Origin: an uncultured Erythrobacter sp.
Lineage (GTDB): Bacteria > Pseudomonadota > Alphaproteobacteria > Sphingomonadales > Sphingomonadaceae
DNA length: 64,000 nt
Assembly (NCBI GenBank): GCA_947502305.1
Contig: CANMZA010000001.1
Span: 806,001 to 870,000 of the forward strand
Reading direction: 5' to 3'
Below the pieces are notes generated by a model. The model was given only the letters and a program-made list of their open reading frames with translations, ran no database searches and was not told where the DNA came from. Shown piece after piece: positions 35,303-45,913 of this stretch; the first letter of the stretch is position 1; each line of letters begins with the position of its first letter. Both the position numbers and the translations under genes were made by a program.

Positions 35303-35746
35303 ATGGAAATTCTTGGCGGTTTGCTTCTGGCGATACTTTTGCTGACTTTGTTGGGCTCTGTGACCCTCCTTGCTTTTGCGAGCATGGCGGTGCTGGGCAT
35401 CGTCACGGAGATGAGCTTTCGCCGTCTTTTCTTCGTGTCTTTCGGGATCGGATTGCTGGCCCCAATATTGCTTGGCATTGGGATTTCCTCCGCTTTTGAG
35501 GAAGAGGATTTTCAGCGCGAAATTCTGGGCGAATTGAATGATGCATATTCTGGTTCTGAAAATGTCATGGAGGCGATCCCACGCGTCCGCGAGCTGCGCC
35601 AACAATTGAGCGATGGGACAATCACGCCAGAAGAATTTGAAACGCAGCTAGAGCAATTGATCGAGGAAACCTCGGGCGCTCAGGTCGATCTGGAAGGGAT
35701 CGAAGTCACCGAAACCGCCGACGGCGTCCAGATAGAGATCAATTGA
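35303..35746 (+). CDS. Small membrane protein with helical acidic C-terminus
   Basis: The 147-residue protein has two hydrophobic segments (about 3-30 and 42-62). An acidic coiled-coil-like tail follows, with RVRELRQQLSDGTITPEEFETQLEQLIEE, which resembles the short SHOCT-like pattern of a regulated oligomerisation helix. Function unknown. The ATGATG start was resolved to the second ATG because GGAAGG then sits six bases away; 35300 is the alternative. It lies between the recN tail gene and ligA in the same direction. Confidence 0.65.
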   Translation: MEILGGLLLAILLLTLLGSVTLLAFASMAVLGIVTEMSFRRLFFVSFGIGLLAPILLGIGISSAFEEEDFQREILGELNDAYSGSENVMEAIPRVRELRQQLSDGTITPEEFETQLEQLIEETSGAQVDLEGIEVTETADGVQIEIN

Positions 35747-35754
35747 ACGGCTGA

Positions 35755-37889
<2,135 letters not shown>

Positions 37890-37890
<1 letters not shown>

Positions 37891-38384
37891 TGGATCTTTT
37901 GCGTGAACTTCACCCGCAAGCGCTGCGTATTGCAGGGATGCTGCGCAAGCGCGGCGAGAAAATCGCGGTGGCAGACGGCGCGACGGGCGGTTTGATTCAA
38001 GCGGCCTTGCTGACTGTGCCGGGCGCATTGGAATTTTATGTCGGTGGGGGGATCGTCTATTCGTTCAAAGCGCGCGATGTCCTGTTTGACCTGCCGCGTG
38101 ATGCCTATGCGGGCATGCGTTCCGTGACGAAAGACTATGCCGCCCTGCAAGCGCGCGCCATCCGCGACCGGCTCGGCGCGGAGTGGGGCATTGCGGAAAG
38201 CGGTTCTGCTGGGGCGAGCAAACATCCCCTAGGTGTCGCATCAGGGCGCAGCATTGCGGCAGTGACCGGGCCATTGGGCGATTTTACGCGCGAAATTGGC
38301 ACAGATAGCGACGACAGGATCGACAATATGGGCGGCTTCACCCGCAACGCGCTGAACTTGTTAGAAAACGCGCTGACGCTCTAA
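37890..38384 (+). CDS. CinA C-terminal domain protein with altered active-site motif
   Basis: The 164-residue protein has the fold pattern of stand-alone CinA/PncC amidases: VPGALEFYVGGGIVYSFKAR and ALQARAIRDRLGAEWGIAESGSAG. The catalytic ESCTGG motif of nicotinamide-mononucleotide deamidases reads DGATGG (residues 29-34), with the serine lost, so activity is doubtful. The link to ligA is suggestive, because NMN is a product of LigA and PncC recycles NMN. The stop overlaps the convergent DUF2459 gene by 4 bp. Confidence 0.82.
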
Positions 38385-39097
38385 CTTTCCGGCAGGTCCG
38401 GGACCCATTTCATCACGCCGCCGGGCAGGGGCGACCAATATCCAACTTTTGCGCCCGCCGCCGCCAATTGGTCGCTGGTCCATTGGTTGCAGGTGTTGCC
38501 GATGTGATAGGTGCCCAAAGCGCTGTAAAACACGTCTTGCGCGCCATATCCGGGCAAGGTTTCGCGCGTGTCTGGCGGGGCCAGATGGCGCGTGATTGAG
38601 GCGGTAAGCGCGCGGTATTCATCTGAAGTCAGGCGCAAGATCCGGTAATCTTCAGCGGGCGCGGGGCGCACATAATGGGCAACATGCAAAACCGCTTCTC
38701 CGCCCGTCATGGCGTTGATCGCGATTGGCAGAGTCAGGTCAGTCCAATTCGGGGTTTCGAGGAAAAATTGCCGTTCCCCCCAGCTGACCGCGACATGGGT
38801 GTAGGGGCGATCCGCCGCGCGAATATCACTGGCTGGAAAGATGCCGCGCCAATCCATCTCTGGCGTGATCAGCGGCATCGCGATTTCTGTGTGAATGCCG
38901 TTTGATCCGACCATGATTTCCACGGTCCGTTTGTCGGCGGTGTTTTGGAAGGCGGGGGCGGGCTCCTCCCAATCTGTATTGCGGGGAATTGACGAGCCAA
39001 TCCAAGCGGAGAGCAAAAACAGCGCCACCGGGCTCAGCAGCAAAATGGCGGCCCAGCGCGCGATTTTCATCGCTTTGGATTTACCAGCGCCCGGCAT
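38381..39097 (-). CDS. DUF2459/TIGR02117 family protein
   Basis: The 238-residue protein has an N-terminal membrane anchor or signal (AAILLLSPVALFLLSAWIG). The family pattern follows: IMVGSNGIHTEIAMPL near 55-70, AVSWGERQFFLETPNW, and NTCNQWTSDQLAAAG with a conserved Cys-Asn-x-Trp near 205. The cysteine and histidine suggest a papain-like or related enzyme facing the periplasm; function is not established. The ATG follows immediately after the prmA stop (TAGATG), so translation is coupled. Last gene of a four-gene minus-strand operon. Confidence 0.82.
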   Translation of the reverse strand: MPGAGKSKAMKIARWAAILLLSPVALFLLSAWIGSSIPRNTDWEEPAPAFQNTADKRTVEIMVGSNGIHTEIAMPLITPEMDWRGIFPASDIRAADRPYTHVAVSWGERQFFLETPNWTDLTLPIAINAMTGGEAVLHVAHYVRPAPAEDYRILRLTSDEYRALTASITRHLAPPDTRETLPGYGAQDVFYSALGTYHIGNTCNQWTSDQLAAAGAKVGYWSPLPGGVMKWVPDLPES

Positions 39098-40018
39098 CTA
39101 ACGAATGGCCCGGCGGCGCAGCCACAAAATCGCCCAATCGCCGCGTTGCAATCGCCTGGCTTGGCGAAAGCCAGCCAATTTATAGGCGCGGCGCACGGCG
39201 GCTTCTTGATCGCTGCTTTCACTATCGGCCAGCAATCCGGCGAGCAGCACACTGCCGCCCGGCACCACACTGGCGGCAAATTCGCTTGCCAATTCGACCA
39301 GCGGCCCGGCCAAAATATTGGCGATCAGCACATCGTAAGGCCCGCGCATTTGCAGCAGATCGTCGTCCATCCCCGGCGCAATCACCATCGTCATGGCGCC
39401 CGGACCCGCACCCAAAGCGATCCCGTTCATCGCGGCATTGTCGGCGACCACTTCGGCGCAGACCGCATCAATGTCAGAGGCTGTGACTTCTGCTCTCGGC
39501 CATAGGGACATCGCCGCAAAGCCCAGCAAGCCTGTGCCGGTGCCAATATCGGCGATGCGGCGCGCGGTCATGCCGCTGGCTTTCATTGTGGCCAGCATCT
39601 CTAAGCATCCGGCGGTGGTCTCATGTTGGCCCGTGCCAAAGGCTTGAGCGGCGGGAATGGCAAAATTCACCGCATCCTCGGCAGGCGGAAAATCGGGCGT
39701 GTGGATATAGAATTGCCCAGCGCGGATGGGCTGAGTGCCTTGCTGGCTGAGGGTCAGCCAGTCTTCGTCTGGCAATTGTTCGACTGTTATGTCTGGCGCT
39801 TTATCGACGAACAGACTCGCCAGTGCAGATTTCTCCGCCGTCCCCGGCTCGCGCGGAAACCACCCTTCCAAAACCCAATCCAGCGGCCTGTCTTCGCTGA
39901 TTTCGCGCCCAGCGATCACCAGATCAAAATCCCAATCATCGATTTCGTCATGCACCAGCAATGCGGCATGGACGACCGGCTTGGGCGCGTGGGCGGTGAG
40001 TTTCCAAGAGGCGCTCAC
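39098..40018 (-). CDS. prmA: Ribosomal protein L11 methyltransferase PrmA
   Basis: The 306-residue protein has the PrmA AdoMet site RIADIGTGTGLLGFAAM, preceded by FGTGQHETTAGCLEML, and the catalytic-region VLIANILAGPLVELA. Together these identify the L11 trimethylating enzyme. The N-terminal domain that recognises L11 is divergent. It starts with GTG 40018, which overlaps the stop of the beta-lactamase gene (GTGA), and is followed directly by DUF2459. Confidence 0.93.
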   Translation of the reverse strand: MSASWKLTAHAPKPVVHAALLVHDEIDDWDFDLVIAGREISEDRPLDWVLEGWFPREPGTAEKSALASLFVDKAPDITVEQLPDEDWLTLSQQGTQPIRAGQFYIHTPDFPPAEDAVNFAIPAAQAFGTGQHETTAGCLEMLATMKASGMTARRIADIGTGTGLLGFAAMSLWPRAEVTASDIDAVCAEVVADNAAMNGIALGAGPGAMTMVIAPGMDDDLLQMRGPYDVLIANILAGPLVELASEFAASVVPGGSVLLAGLLADSESSDQEAAVRRAYKLAGFRQARRLQRGDWAILWLRRRAIR

Positions 40019-40959
40019 GGCGCCGTCTCCGCTTCACGGGCAAGGCGGGCATCAAGATCGCGGCGTTTCCCCTCCGCATATTCGGCGCAGCTTACCCCGC
40101 CGATAAACGAGCCGGTCTGGGCGCGCTCAATCATTTTGCTGTGCGAGGGATGCGGCGTGAGCAAAATGTCGCAATCCAGCGCGGCGATACGGTCCAACCC
40201 TTCTCTAAAGAGCGCCACATCGGTTGGATGGTCGGAGAAACGGTGTTCATCGCTGCTGACGGGCGATAGGCTGTCGGCATAGACGATGCTTTGGCAATCA
40301 TCGCCCTTACAGCTTTCCCAAGACCAGCTGAACGCGCCGGGCGAATGGCCGGGCGTTTGTGTTGCGAATGCCTCTACTCCTCCAAGCGAAACACTCTCCC
40401 CATTCTCAAGCTTGATCCATCCGGCGGAGGCAGGCGGGGCGAGGATGGGCGTGAAAGCTGCATGCATGCCATGTTGCGGATCGAGTTCGCCGGGCAATCC
40501 AGATCGCAGCACCGGGATCGACGCCGAATTGCCAATGATGACGGCTCCGGTCAGCGCCTGGATTTTTGCAAAGCCACCGACATGGTCGAAATGTTCGTGG
40601 CTATGCGTGAGGTATCGAACATCGCTCAGATCGAAACCCAACGAGCGGATATTGTCAGCGACGACATCCGCGCCGTTTTGCGTGCCAGTGTCGATGAGGA
40701 TGTGACCATCATCGGTCGTGATCAAGATCGCCGCGATCCCGCAAGTTCCTACATAATAGGTGTCTGCATGGATCAAAAATGGCCGCGCAGGCTTGTCCCA
40801 ATCGTCCCATTTTTCGCATTCGGATGCGAACCGCACAATATCGCTGGAATGAAGACCGCGCTCTCCTCCGACACTCTCGGGAATTTGCGCGGCGGGGACA
40901 CAGCCAGCGAGCACAATAAGCGGGGATAGGATAAACTTAGCGAACAAAGCTGGCTCCAT
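40015..40959 (-). CDS. Subclass B3 metallo-beta-lactamase (predicted), lipoprotein
   Basis: The 314-residue protein has a lipoprotein-like signal ending LAGC (Cys20) and a complete B3 metal set: H121, H123, D125 and H126 in HSHEHFDHVGG, H205 in TPGHSPGAFSW, and H270 in LLTPHPSH. B3 enzymes have Ser in place of the B1 cysteine, seen here as S230 in YADSLSPVS. They hydrolyse penicillins, cephalosporins and carbapenems in the periplasm. ATG 40959 was preferred to TTG 40968. It overlaps the SDR gene upstream by 23 bp and prmA downstream by 4 bp, so it is an embedded chromosomal gene. Activity is unproven; other metallo-hydrolase roles are possible. Confidence 0.88.
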   Translation of the reverse strand: MEPALFAKFILSPLIVLAGCVPAAQIPESVGGERGLHSSDIVRFASECEKWDDWDKPARPFLIHADTYYVGTCGIAAILITTDDGHILIDTGTQNGADVVADNIRSLGFDLSDVRYLTHSHEHFDHVGGFAKIQALTGAVIIGNSASIPVLRSGLPGELDPQHGMHAAFTPILAPPASAGWIKLENGESVSLGGVEAFATQTPGHSPGAFSWSWESCKGDDCQSIVYADSLSPVSSDEHRFSDHPTDVALFREGLDRIAALDCDILLTPHPSHSKMIERAQTGSFIGGVSCAEYAEGKRRDLDARLAREAETAP

Positions 40960-41677
40960 TGGCGTCAATAACGGCGCCGGTCATGCTGGCGGGGGCATCA
41001 AGCGCGCAGAACGCGATGATGCTGGCGATTTCTTCAGGGGTGGCGACTCGGCCTAGCGGAATATCGGCGAGCAGGCCTGCGCCGCCGCGGCTTTCTAAAT
41101 AATCGCCGGCCATTGCGGTATCGGTAAAGCCGGGTGTCACGGCAAAACTGACGATCCCTTGCGCCCCGTAACTGCGCGCGATTGTCTTGTGCATCGCCAC
41201 CATGCCGCCTTTTGCGGCGGCGTAATGCCAATGCGCGGGGGAATCGCCCCGATAGGCCGCGCGGCTTGCAACATGGACCAAACGGCCGCGAATTCCGTCC
41301 GCGCGCGCCTCGCGGTTTTGCCAATGCTTTACAGCAAAGCGGCTGAGCTGAGCGGCGGCGGTCAGGTTGATGCGCAGCGTCTCCTCCCAACTGTCCAGCC
41401 ATTCAATATCGGACGAATCGAGCGGGTTCGCATCGAACAATCCGGCATTGTTGATGACGGCGGATATGTGTCCGCCACTGCGATCCATCGCTTCTTCCCA
41501 CAGCAATTGTGCGGAGAGCGGGTCGCTGAAATCGGCGGCAATTCGCGTGTGATCAGCGCCGCCGGATGGCTCGGCGCGGGATTGATGCCCAATCACCTCT
41601 ACGCCCCGTGCAGATAGCGCCTGCGCGGCAGCTGCGCCGATCCCTCGACTTGATCCTGTGACGAGTATTGAGGTCAT
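40937..41677 (-). CDS. SDR family oxidoreductase
   Basis: This 246-residue short-chain dehydrogenase has cofactor loop TGSSRGIG (6-13), NNAG in the fourth strand, serine in VHVASRAAYRG, YAAAK active site, and a typical C-terminus MTGAVIDANGASFVR. Substrate unknown; the general pattern is FabG-like. ATG 41677 gives the standard ILVTGSSRGIG beginning; ATG 41689 is an alternative with GAGG directly abutting it. First gene of the operon that includes the beta-lactamase, prmA and DUF2459, and divergent from sdhC. Confidence 0.85.
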   Translation of the reverse strand: MTSILVTGSSRGIGAAAAQALSARGVEVIGHQSRAEPSGGADHTRIAADFSDPLSAQLLWEEAMDRSGGHISAVINNAGLFDANPLDSSDIEWLDSWEETLRINLTAAAQLSRFAVKHWQNREARADGIRGRLVHVASRAAYRGDSPAHWHYAAAKGGMVAMHKTIARSYGAQGIVSFAVTPGFTDTAMAGDYLESRGGAGLLADIPLGRVATPEEIASIIAFCALDAPASMTGAVIDANGASFVR

Positions 41678-41800
41678 GGCATTTTTCATCCTCAAAAAAG
41701 TCTATCCTAAAAATTGCAAGTCATGTCGAGCGCGTCGCGCTTGCCTCACGCTGCCATTGCGCTAAGTGTGAGTGGGGGCAATCAAAAACATGGGACTATC

Positions 41801-42187
41801 ATGAGCCAAAGACCGCTTTCTCCGCATCTCCAGATATGGCGGTGGGGGCCGCATATGTTGGTATCTATTCTGCACCGGGCGACCGGTGACGGTATGGCAT
41901 TTGTCGGGCTGGGTGTGCTCGTCTGGTGGCTTGGCGCAATCGCCAGCGGCCCGGCGGCCTACGAAACATTCACCGATCTGATGACGACGCCGATTGGGTG
42001 GATCGTTCTGGTTGGCCTGTCATGGGCATTCTTCACCCATATGATGAGCGGGCTTCGGCATTTCGTTCTTGATATTGGCGCGGGCTATGAACTGGACACC
42101 AACCGGTTCTGGTCAATCGCGGCGCCGATTATCGCCATTGTTTTGACCGGCATTTTCTGGGCCGTCATTCTTCGGGTCTGGGAGTAA
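41801..42187 (+). CDS. sdhC: Succinate dehydrogenase cytochrome b556 subunit
   Basis: The 128-residue membrane protein has the SdhC start RPLSPHLQIWRWGPHMLVSILHR (written in part), with the ubiquinone-site Ser and Arg in SILHRATG. Three transmembrane helices follow. The haem-ligand histidine is expected in HMMSGLRHFVLDIG. It anchors the catalytic subunits of complex II. ATG 41801 was chosen because it gives the conserved N-terminus; the longer frame is unlike SdhC. First gene of sdhCDA. Confidence 0.92.
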   Translation: MSQRPLSPHLQIWRWGPHMLVSILHRATGDGMAFVGLGVLVWWLGAIASGPAAYETFTDLMTTPIGWIVLVGLSWAFFTHMMSGLRHFVLDIGAGYELDTNRFWSIAAPIIAIVLTGIFWAVILRVWE

Positions 42188-42191
42188 CACC

Positions 42192-42578
42192 ATGGGTAAC
42201 GGCACTTCTATTGGCCGCGTTCGCGGTCTGGGTTCCTCACATCACGGCGCGCATCACTGGCTGACGCACCGTTTCAGCGCGATCACAAACCTTGTTTTGA
42301 TGAGCTGGCTGATCATCAGTTTTGCGATGATGGGCGATTACAGCCACGCTTCGGTTGCCGCATGGCTCAAACATCCGGTTTCTGCCGTGGCGATGATCCT
42401 GCTTGTCGTCAGCCTGTTTTGGCATGCGCGTATGGGGCTGGGCGTTCTGGTTGAAGATTATGTTCACGAAGCCGGTTTGAAATTTGGGACTATGATGGCC
42501 CTCAACATCTTGGCAATTGGCGGCGGCGCGTTTGGCGTGTTCAGCATCGTCACGCTTGTATTCGGAGGTCAGGCCTGA
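42192..42578 (+). CDS. sdhD: Succinate dehydrogenase hydrophobic membrane anchor subunit
   Basis: The 128-residue protein has three hydrophobic helices. It shows the SdhD pattern [18 protein letters not shown] near the N-terminus and [16 protein letters not shown] in the middle, which carries the haem- and quinone-site region. It starts 4 bp after sdhC and overlaps the sdhA start by one base, so the three genes form one transcript. Confidence 0.92.
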   Translation: MGNGTSIGRVRGLGSSHHGAHHWLTHRFSAITNLVLMSWLIISFAMMGDYSHASVAAWLKHPVSAVAMILLVVSLFWHARMGLGVLVEDYVHEAGLKFGTMMALNILAIGGGAFGVFSIVTLVFGGQA

Positions 42579-44422
42579 TGGCTACGGCAGCAGCTAAAGA
42601 CAGCTATAAAATTATCGACCATGTCTATGACGTGGTTGTTGTTGGTGCGGGCGGTTCTGGTCTGCGCGCCACCACAGGCGCGGCAGAAGCCGGTCTGCGT
42701 ACGGCGAACATTTCCAAAGTTTTCCCGACGCGCTCGCACACTGTTGCGGCGCAAGGCGGGATCGCGGCCAGCCTGGGCAACAACACGCCCGATCACTGGA
42801 CGTGGCACATGTATGACACCGTAAAGGGGTCAGATTGGCTGGGCGATCAGGACGCGATTGAATATCTCGTACGCGAAGCTCCGCAGGCCGTGTATGAGTT
42901 GGAGCATGCTGGCGTACCGTTTTCGCGCAACGAAGACGGCACGATTTATCAGCGTCCGTTTGGCGGCCACATGCAAAATATGGGTGACGGCCCGCCGGTG
43001 CAGCGCACATGCGCGGCCGCTGACCGCACCGGTCACGCTATGCTGCACGCTTTGTATCAGCAGAGCCTGAAGCATGACGCGGATTTCTTCATCGAATATT
43101 TCGCGCTCGACCTGATTATGGCCGATGTCGACGGCGTAAAACAATGCGTCGGCGTGATCGCGATGTGCCTGGATGATGGCACAATTCACCGGTTCCGTTC
43201 GCAAAGCGTCGTTTTGGCAACCGGCGGTTATGGCCGTTGCTATTACACCGCGACATCTGCGCACACATGCACTGGCGATGGCGGCGGCATGGTTTTGCGC
43301 GCGGGTCTGCCGCTGCAAGATATGGAATTCGTGCAATTCCACCCAACCGGCATTTACGGCGCGGGCGTTCTCATCACAGAAGGCGCGCGCGGCGAGGGCG
43401 GGTATCTGACGAACAGCGAAGGCGAACGCTTTATGGAGCGTTATGCTCCTTCGGCGAAAGATCTCGCATCGCGCGATGTTGTCAGCCGTTCTATGGCGCT
43501 GGAAATGCGCGAAGGGCGCGGCCACGGCGCGGATGGCGATCACATTCACCTGCACCTTGATCACATCGCGCCGGATGTGCTGGCTCAGCGTCTGCCGGGT
43601 ATCACCGAAAGCGGAAAGATCTTCGCTGGCGTCGATCTGACGAAGCAAGCGTTGCCGGTTACACCGACGGTCCATTACAATATGGGCGGAATTCCGTGCA
43701 ATTATCACGGCCAAGTTGTGACTATTGGCAAAGATGGTCCTGATACGGTTGTACCGGGCCTCTATGCTGTTGGCGAAGCGGCCTGTGTTTCGGTCCACGG
43801 TGCAAACCGTTTGGGTTCGAACTCACTGATTGATTTGGTTGTGTTTGGCCGGGCGACTGGTCTGCACCTTAAAGCCAATTTGACCGCTGGTGCGGCGCAA
43901 CCCGAATTGCCCGGCGACAGCACGGATCTGTCGCTAGGCCGGGTGGATCACTTCCGTTACGCGCAAGGCGGATCACCAACCGCTGCGATCCGCGCCGACA
44001 TGCAAAAGGCGATGCAGCAACACGCCGCTGTGTTCCGCGATACCGCGCTGATGGAAGAGGGCGTCAGCAAGCTGGCGGCTCAGAACGAGCGGATGTCGGA
44101 CATTCACGTCACCGACCAATCGCTGATCTGGAACAGCGATTTGATTGAGACGCTGGAGCTCGACAATTTGATGAGCCAAGCCAATGTCACAATCGCATCG
44201 GCAGCCAACCGCAAGGAAAGCCGCGGCGCGCATGCGCACGAAGATTTTCCAGATCGGAACGACAAAGAGTGGATGAAGCACACCGTCACATGGTTCGACG
44301 GTTGGGGCGGAAACGCACAAGGCAGCGGCAAGGGCGATATGAAAATCGATTACCGCCCGGTGCATGAATACACTCTCACCGAAGATGCGGAATATATTAA
44401 GCCAAAAGCGCGGGTTTACTGA
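42578..44422 (+). CDS. sdhA: Succinate dehydrogenase flavoprotein subunit
   Basis: The 614-residue protein has the FAD dinucleotide fold [12 protein letters not shown] (21-32). The flavin-attachment histidine is in SHTVAAQGG (H54), with substrate-site segments [21 protein letters not shown] and [10 protein letters not shown], and a C-terminal AKARVY-like end (KPKARVY). It oxidises succinate to fumarate. The expected sdhB (iron-sulfur subunit) does not follow; a strong intrinsic terminator lies 62 bp downstream instead. Confidence 0.96.
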   Translation: MATAAAKDSYKIIDHVYDVVVVGAGGSGLRATTGAAEAGLRTANISKVFPTRSHTVAAQGGIAASLGNNTPDHWTWHMYDTVKGSDWLGDQDAIEYLVREAPQAVYELEHAGVPFSRNEDGTIYQRPFGGHMQNMGDGPPVQRTCAAADRTGHAMLHALYQQSLKHDADFFIEYFALDLIMADVDGVKQCVGVIAMCLDDGTIHRFRSQSVVLATGGYGRCYYTATSAHTCTGDGGGMVLRAGLPLQDMEFVQFHPTGIYGAGVLITEGARGEGGYLTNSEGERFMERYAPSAKDLASRDVVSRSMALEMREGRGHGADGDHIHLHLDHIAPDVLAQRLPGITESGKIFAGVDLTKQALPVTPTVHYNMGGIPCNYHGQVVTIGKDGPDTVVPGLYAVGEAACVSVHGANRLGSNSLIDLVVFGRATGLHLKANLTAGAAQPELPGDSTDLSLGRVDHFRYAQGGSPTAAIRADMQKAMQQHAAVFRDTALMEEGVSKLAAQNERMSDIHVTDQSLIWNSDLIETLELDNLMSQANVTIASAANRKESRGAHAHEDFPDRNDKEWMKHTVTWFDGWGGNAQGSGKGDMKIDYRPVHEYTLTEDAEYIKPKARVY

Positions 44423-44484
44423 TCCGGCTTTGATCCCGGTTTAGATCGCAGCTTAGGTCGCGGGATAAGCGTTTGAAATAAAAA

Positions 44485-44521
44485 GGCGGGCCAGAGCATT
44501 GCTCTGGCCCGCCCTTTTTTT
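44485..44521. terminator. Strong intrinsic terminator after sdhA
   Basis: The 13-bp perfect stem GGCGGGCCAGAGC / GCTCTGGCCCGCC with a 3-nt ATT loop is followed by seven T on the plus strand and preceded by an A-run. It can therefore end transcripts from both directions: sdhCDA on the plus strand and the small gene at 44534-44686 on the minus strand. Confidence 0.95.
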
Positions 44522-44533
44522 GCGCTGCTTAAA

Positions 44534-44686
44534 TTAAGCGGCTTGGAGAGTATCGCTGGCGTCAATTCGCCCAGCGCTCTTGGCGTTTTTCTGAATGCTA
44601 GGGCGTCCGAACAAACCTGCGGTCAGGTTGGTAGGCGCAGGCGCTTTGCCTTGTGCTGCGATGATGTTTGCGGGTCTGTTGTTCAT
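44534..44686 (-). CDS. 50-residue protein or peptide precursor, unknown
   Basis: This is an ATG-to-TAA frame of 50 codons. GAGGGG sits eight bases before the ATG, and the bidirectional terminator lies 13 bp after the stop, so the unit looks complete. The peptide begins MNNRPANIIAAQGKAPAPTN, has a central LTAGLFGRPSI and ends DASDTLQAA. It is basic in the middle, asparagine- and alanine-rich, and has no signal peptide, membrane segment or cysteine. I do not recognise it. It is divergent from the C13 peptidase gene, with 233 bp between. Candidates are a small regulator, a structural peptide or a processed precursor; none is demonstrated. The alternative frame 44598-44927 was judged a shadow. 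Confidence 0.6.
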   Translation of the reverse strand: MNNRPANIIAAQGKAPAPTNLTAGLFGRPSIQKNAKSAGRIDASDTLQAA

Positions 44687-44795
44687 GAGAATTCCCCTCG
44701 GCTAGAAACAGGCTTTGCGGTGCCTGCTTTGTGATTTGATAGCCGGGTAATAGCCGCCGGTCCGCCGCTGCTATTGTAGTGATCGGCCATTTGGG

Positions 44796-44810
44796 GAACA
44801 TTGCCGGTTC
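44796..44810. promoter_or_regulatory. Inverted repeat GAAC-N7-GTTC
   Basis: A perfect 4+4 inverted repeat with a 7-nt spacer lies in the divergent region between the small gene and the C13 peptidase, 10 bp before the 11-bp tandem repeats. GAAC/GTTC arms recall SOS-type boxes, but alphaproteobacterial LexA sites are normally direct GTTC-N7-GTTC repeats, so this is only a candidate site. Confidence 0.3.
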
Positions 44811-44819
44811 TGTACAATT

Positions 44820-44874
44820 GCGCCGGACCTGCGCCGGACCTGCGCCGGACCTGCGCCGGACCCGCACAGGACCC
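44820..44874. repeat. Five tandem 11-bp units upstream of the C13 peptidase gene
   Basis: The unit GCGCCGGACCT occurs exactly three times (44820-44852), then as GCGCCGGACCC and GCACAGGACCC. Eleven bases is about one helical turn, and the array ends 45 bp before the peptidase start. It could be a stacked protein-binding array or a slippage-prone microsatellite that tunes expression. Confidence 0.85.
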
Positions 44875-44919
44875 GCGCCTTCTCTTGACCATGCGCGCAG
44901 GACGGGGCAGCTTCGCGCG

Positions 44920-45912
44920 ATGATCAACCGCGCTGCTCTTGGCCTTATCGCATTTTCGCTGCTCGCTGCTCCGCTGGACGCGCAATCTTCTCAGCCGGGC
45001 AATTCATCGCCCAATATTCCGCCAGAACACACTGAACCTTTCCCCAATATCGGCTCTGGACAGACCCGCGAAGAGATCGCCGAAAGCTTCGATCTGGCCC
45101 CGCAATTGCGCCGGGGTGTGCCGGTGCGCGAAATGCTTGAACAACGCCGCCGGTTGACCCGCGCGCTCGAAACGCTCGCGCCGCAGAGGCCCGGCGTGGT
45201 CGATGCTTATGTGGTTACAATCGCGCTCGACAGTGATCCGGTGTTTGCCCGCGAAGCGCGTGAGGCTGGGCGAGTGCTTTCGCGGCGTTATGACGGGGCA
45301 GGGCGCACGCTCACCCTTGCTGGGCCAGACGGAACGCGCGATGATTTGCCGCGGGGGTCGATTGAAAGTCTGCTGATCAGTTTTGCCCACATTGCCGAGG
45401 TAATGGACGCAGATGAGGACGTGCTCGTCCTCTACACAACCAGCCACGGCAACCGTCTGGGCCTTGCCTATCATTACGGCGATACAGGATATGGTGTGCT
45501 GTCTCCCGCGCGGCTAAAGGGCGCTTTGGAGGAGTTGGGGATCACCCGCCGCATTCTGGTGATCAGCGCGTGTTTTTCTGGTGTCTTCGTGCCCGCGATG
45601 GCCAGCGCCGATACCGCGATCCTCACCGCCGCCGCGTCTCAGCGCAATTCGTTTGGGTGTGAGCCGCAAAATGATTGGACCTTTTACGGCGATGCGCTGA
45701 TCAACCGCGCCATGCGGCAACCGGTGCCGCTTGCCGAGGTGGCACGTTCTGCAAATCGTACGGTGGCCGAATGGGAGACGAGCCGCCGTTTGCTCGCATC
45801 CTTGCCGCAAAGCTCGATTGGAGCCGGGGTTGCCGCGTGGTTGCCAGCGTTGGAGGCGCGCATGCCGAGGGCCGCAACGCAGCCGGTCGGACGGCCCGCA
45901 ATCGGCGAGTAA
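44920..45912 (+). CDS. Secreted C13 (legumain/caspase-like) cysteine peptidase
   Basis: The protein is 330 residues from ATG 44920 and has a Sec signal (ALGLIAFSLLAAPLDAQ, cut near 21). The clan CD catalytic pair is visible as H176 in VLYTTSHGNRLGLAY and C218 in ILVISACFSGVF, each after a hydrophobic strand as in legumain and caspases. Family C13 enzymes cut after Asn or Asp. The mature protein should be periplasmic. The longer frame to 44779 runs through the 11-bp repeats and was rejected. It converges with the cyclophilin gene, the two stops being one base apart. Substrate unknown. Confidence 0.82.
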   Translation: MINRAALGLIAFSLLAAPLDAQSSQPGNSSPNIPPEHTEPFPNIGSGQTREEIAESFDLAPQLRRGVPVREMLEQRRRLTRALETLAPQRPGVVDAYVVTIALDSDPVFAREAREAGRVLSRRYDGAGRTLTLAGPDGTRDDLPRGSIESLLISFAHIAEVMDADEDVLVLYTTSHGNRLGLAYHYGDTGYGVLSPARLKGALEELGITRRILVISACFSGVFVPAMASADTAILTAAASQRNSFGCEPQNDWTFYGDALINRAMRQPVPLAEVARSANRTVAEWETSRRLLASLPQSSIGAGVAAWLPALEARMPRAATQPVGRPAIGE

Positions 45913-45913
45913 G

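Noticed and set aside
44820..44874. CRISPR-like array
   Set aside because: Units are contiguous and only 11 bp long, with no spacers and no cas genes in the window.
44598..44927. Minus-strand frame of 109 codons over the 11-bp repeats
   Set aside because: Its sequence is mostly translation of the tandem repeat, it lacks a ribosome site, and it conflicts with the better supported 50-codon gene.
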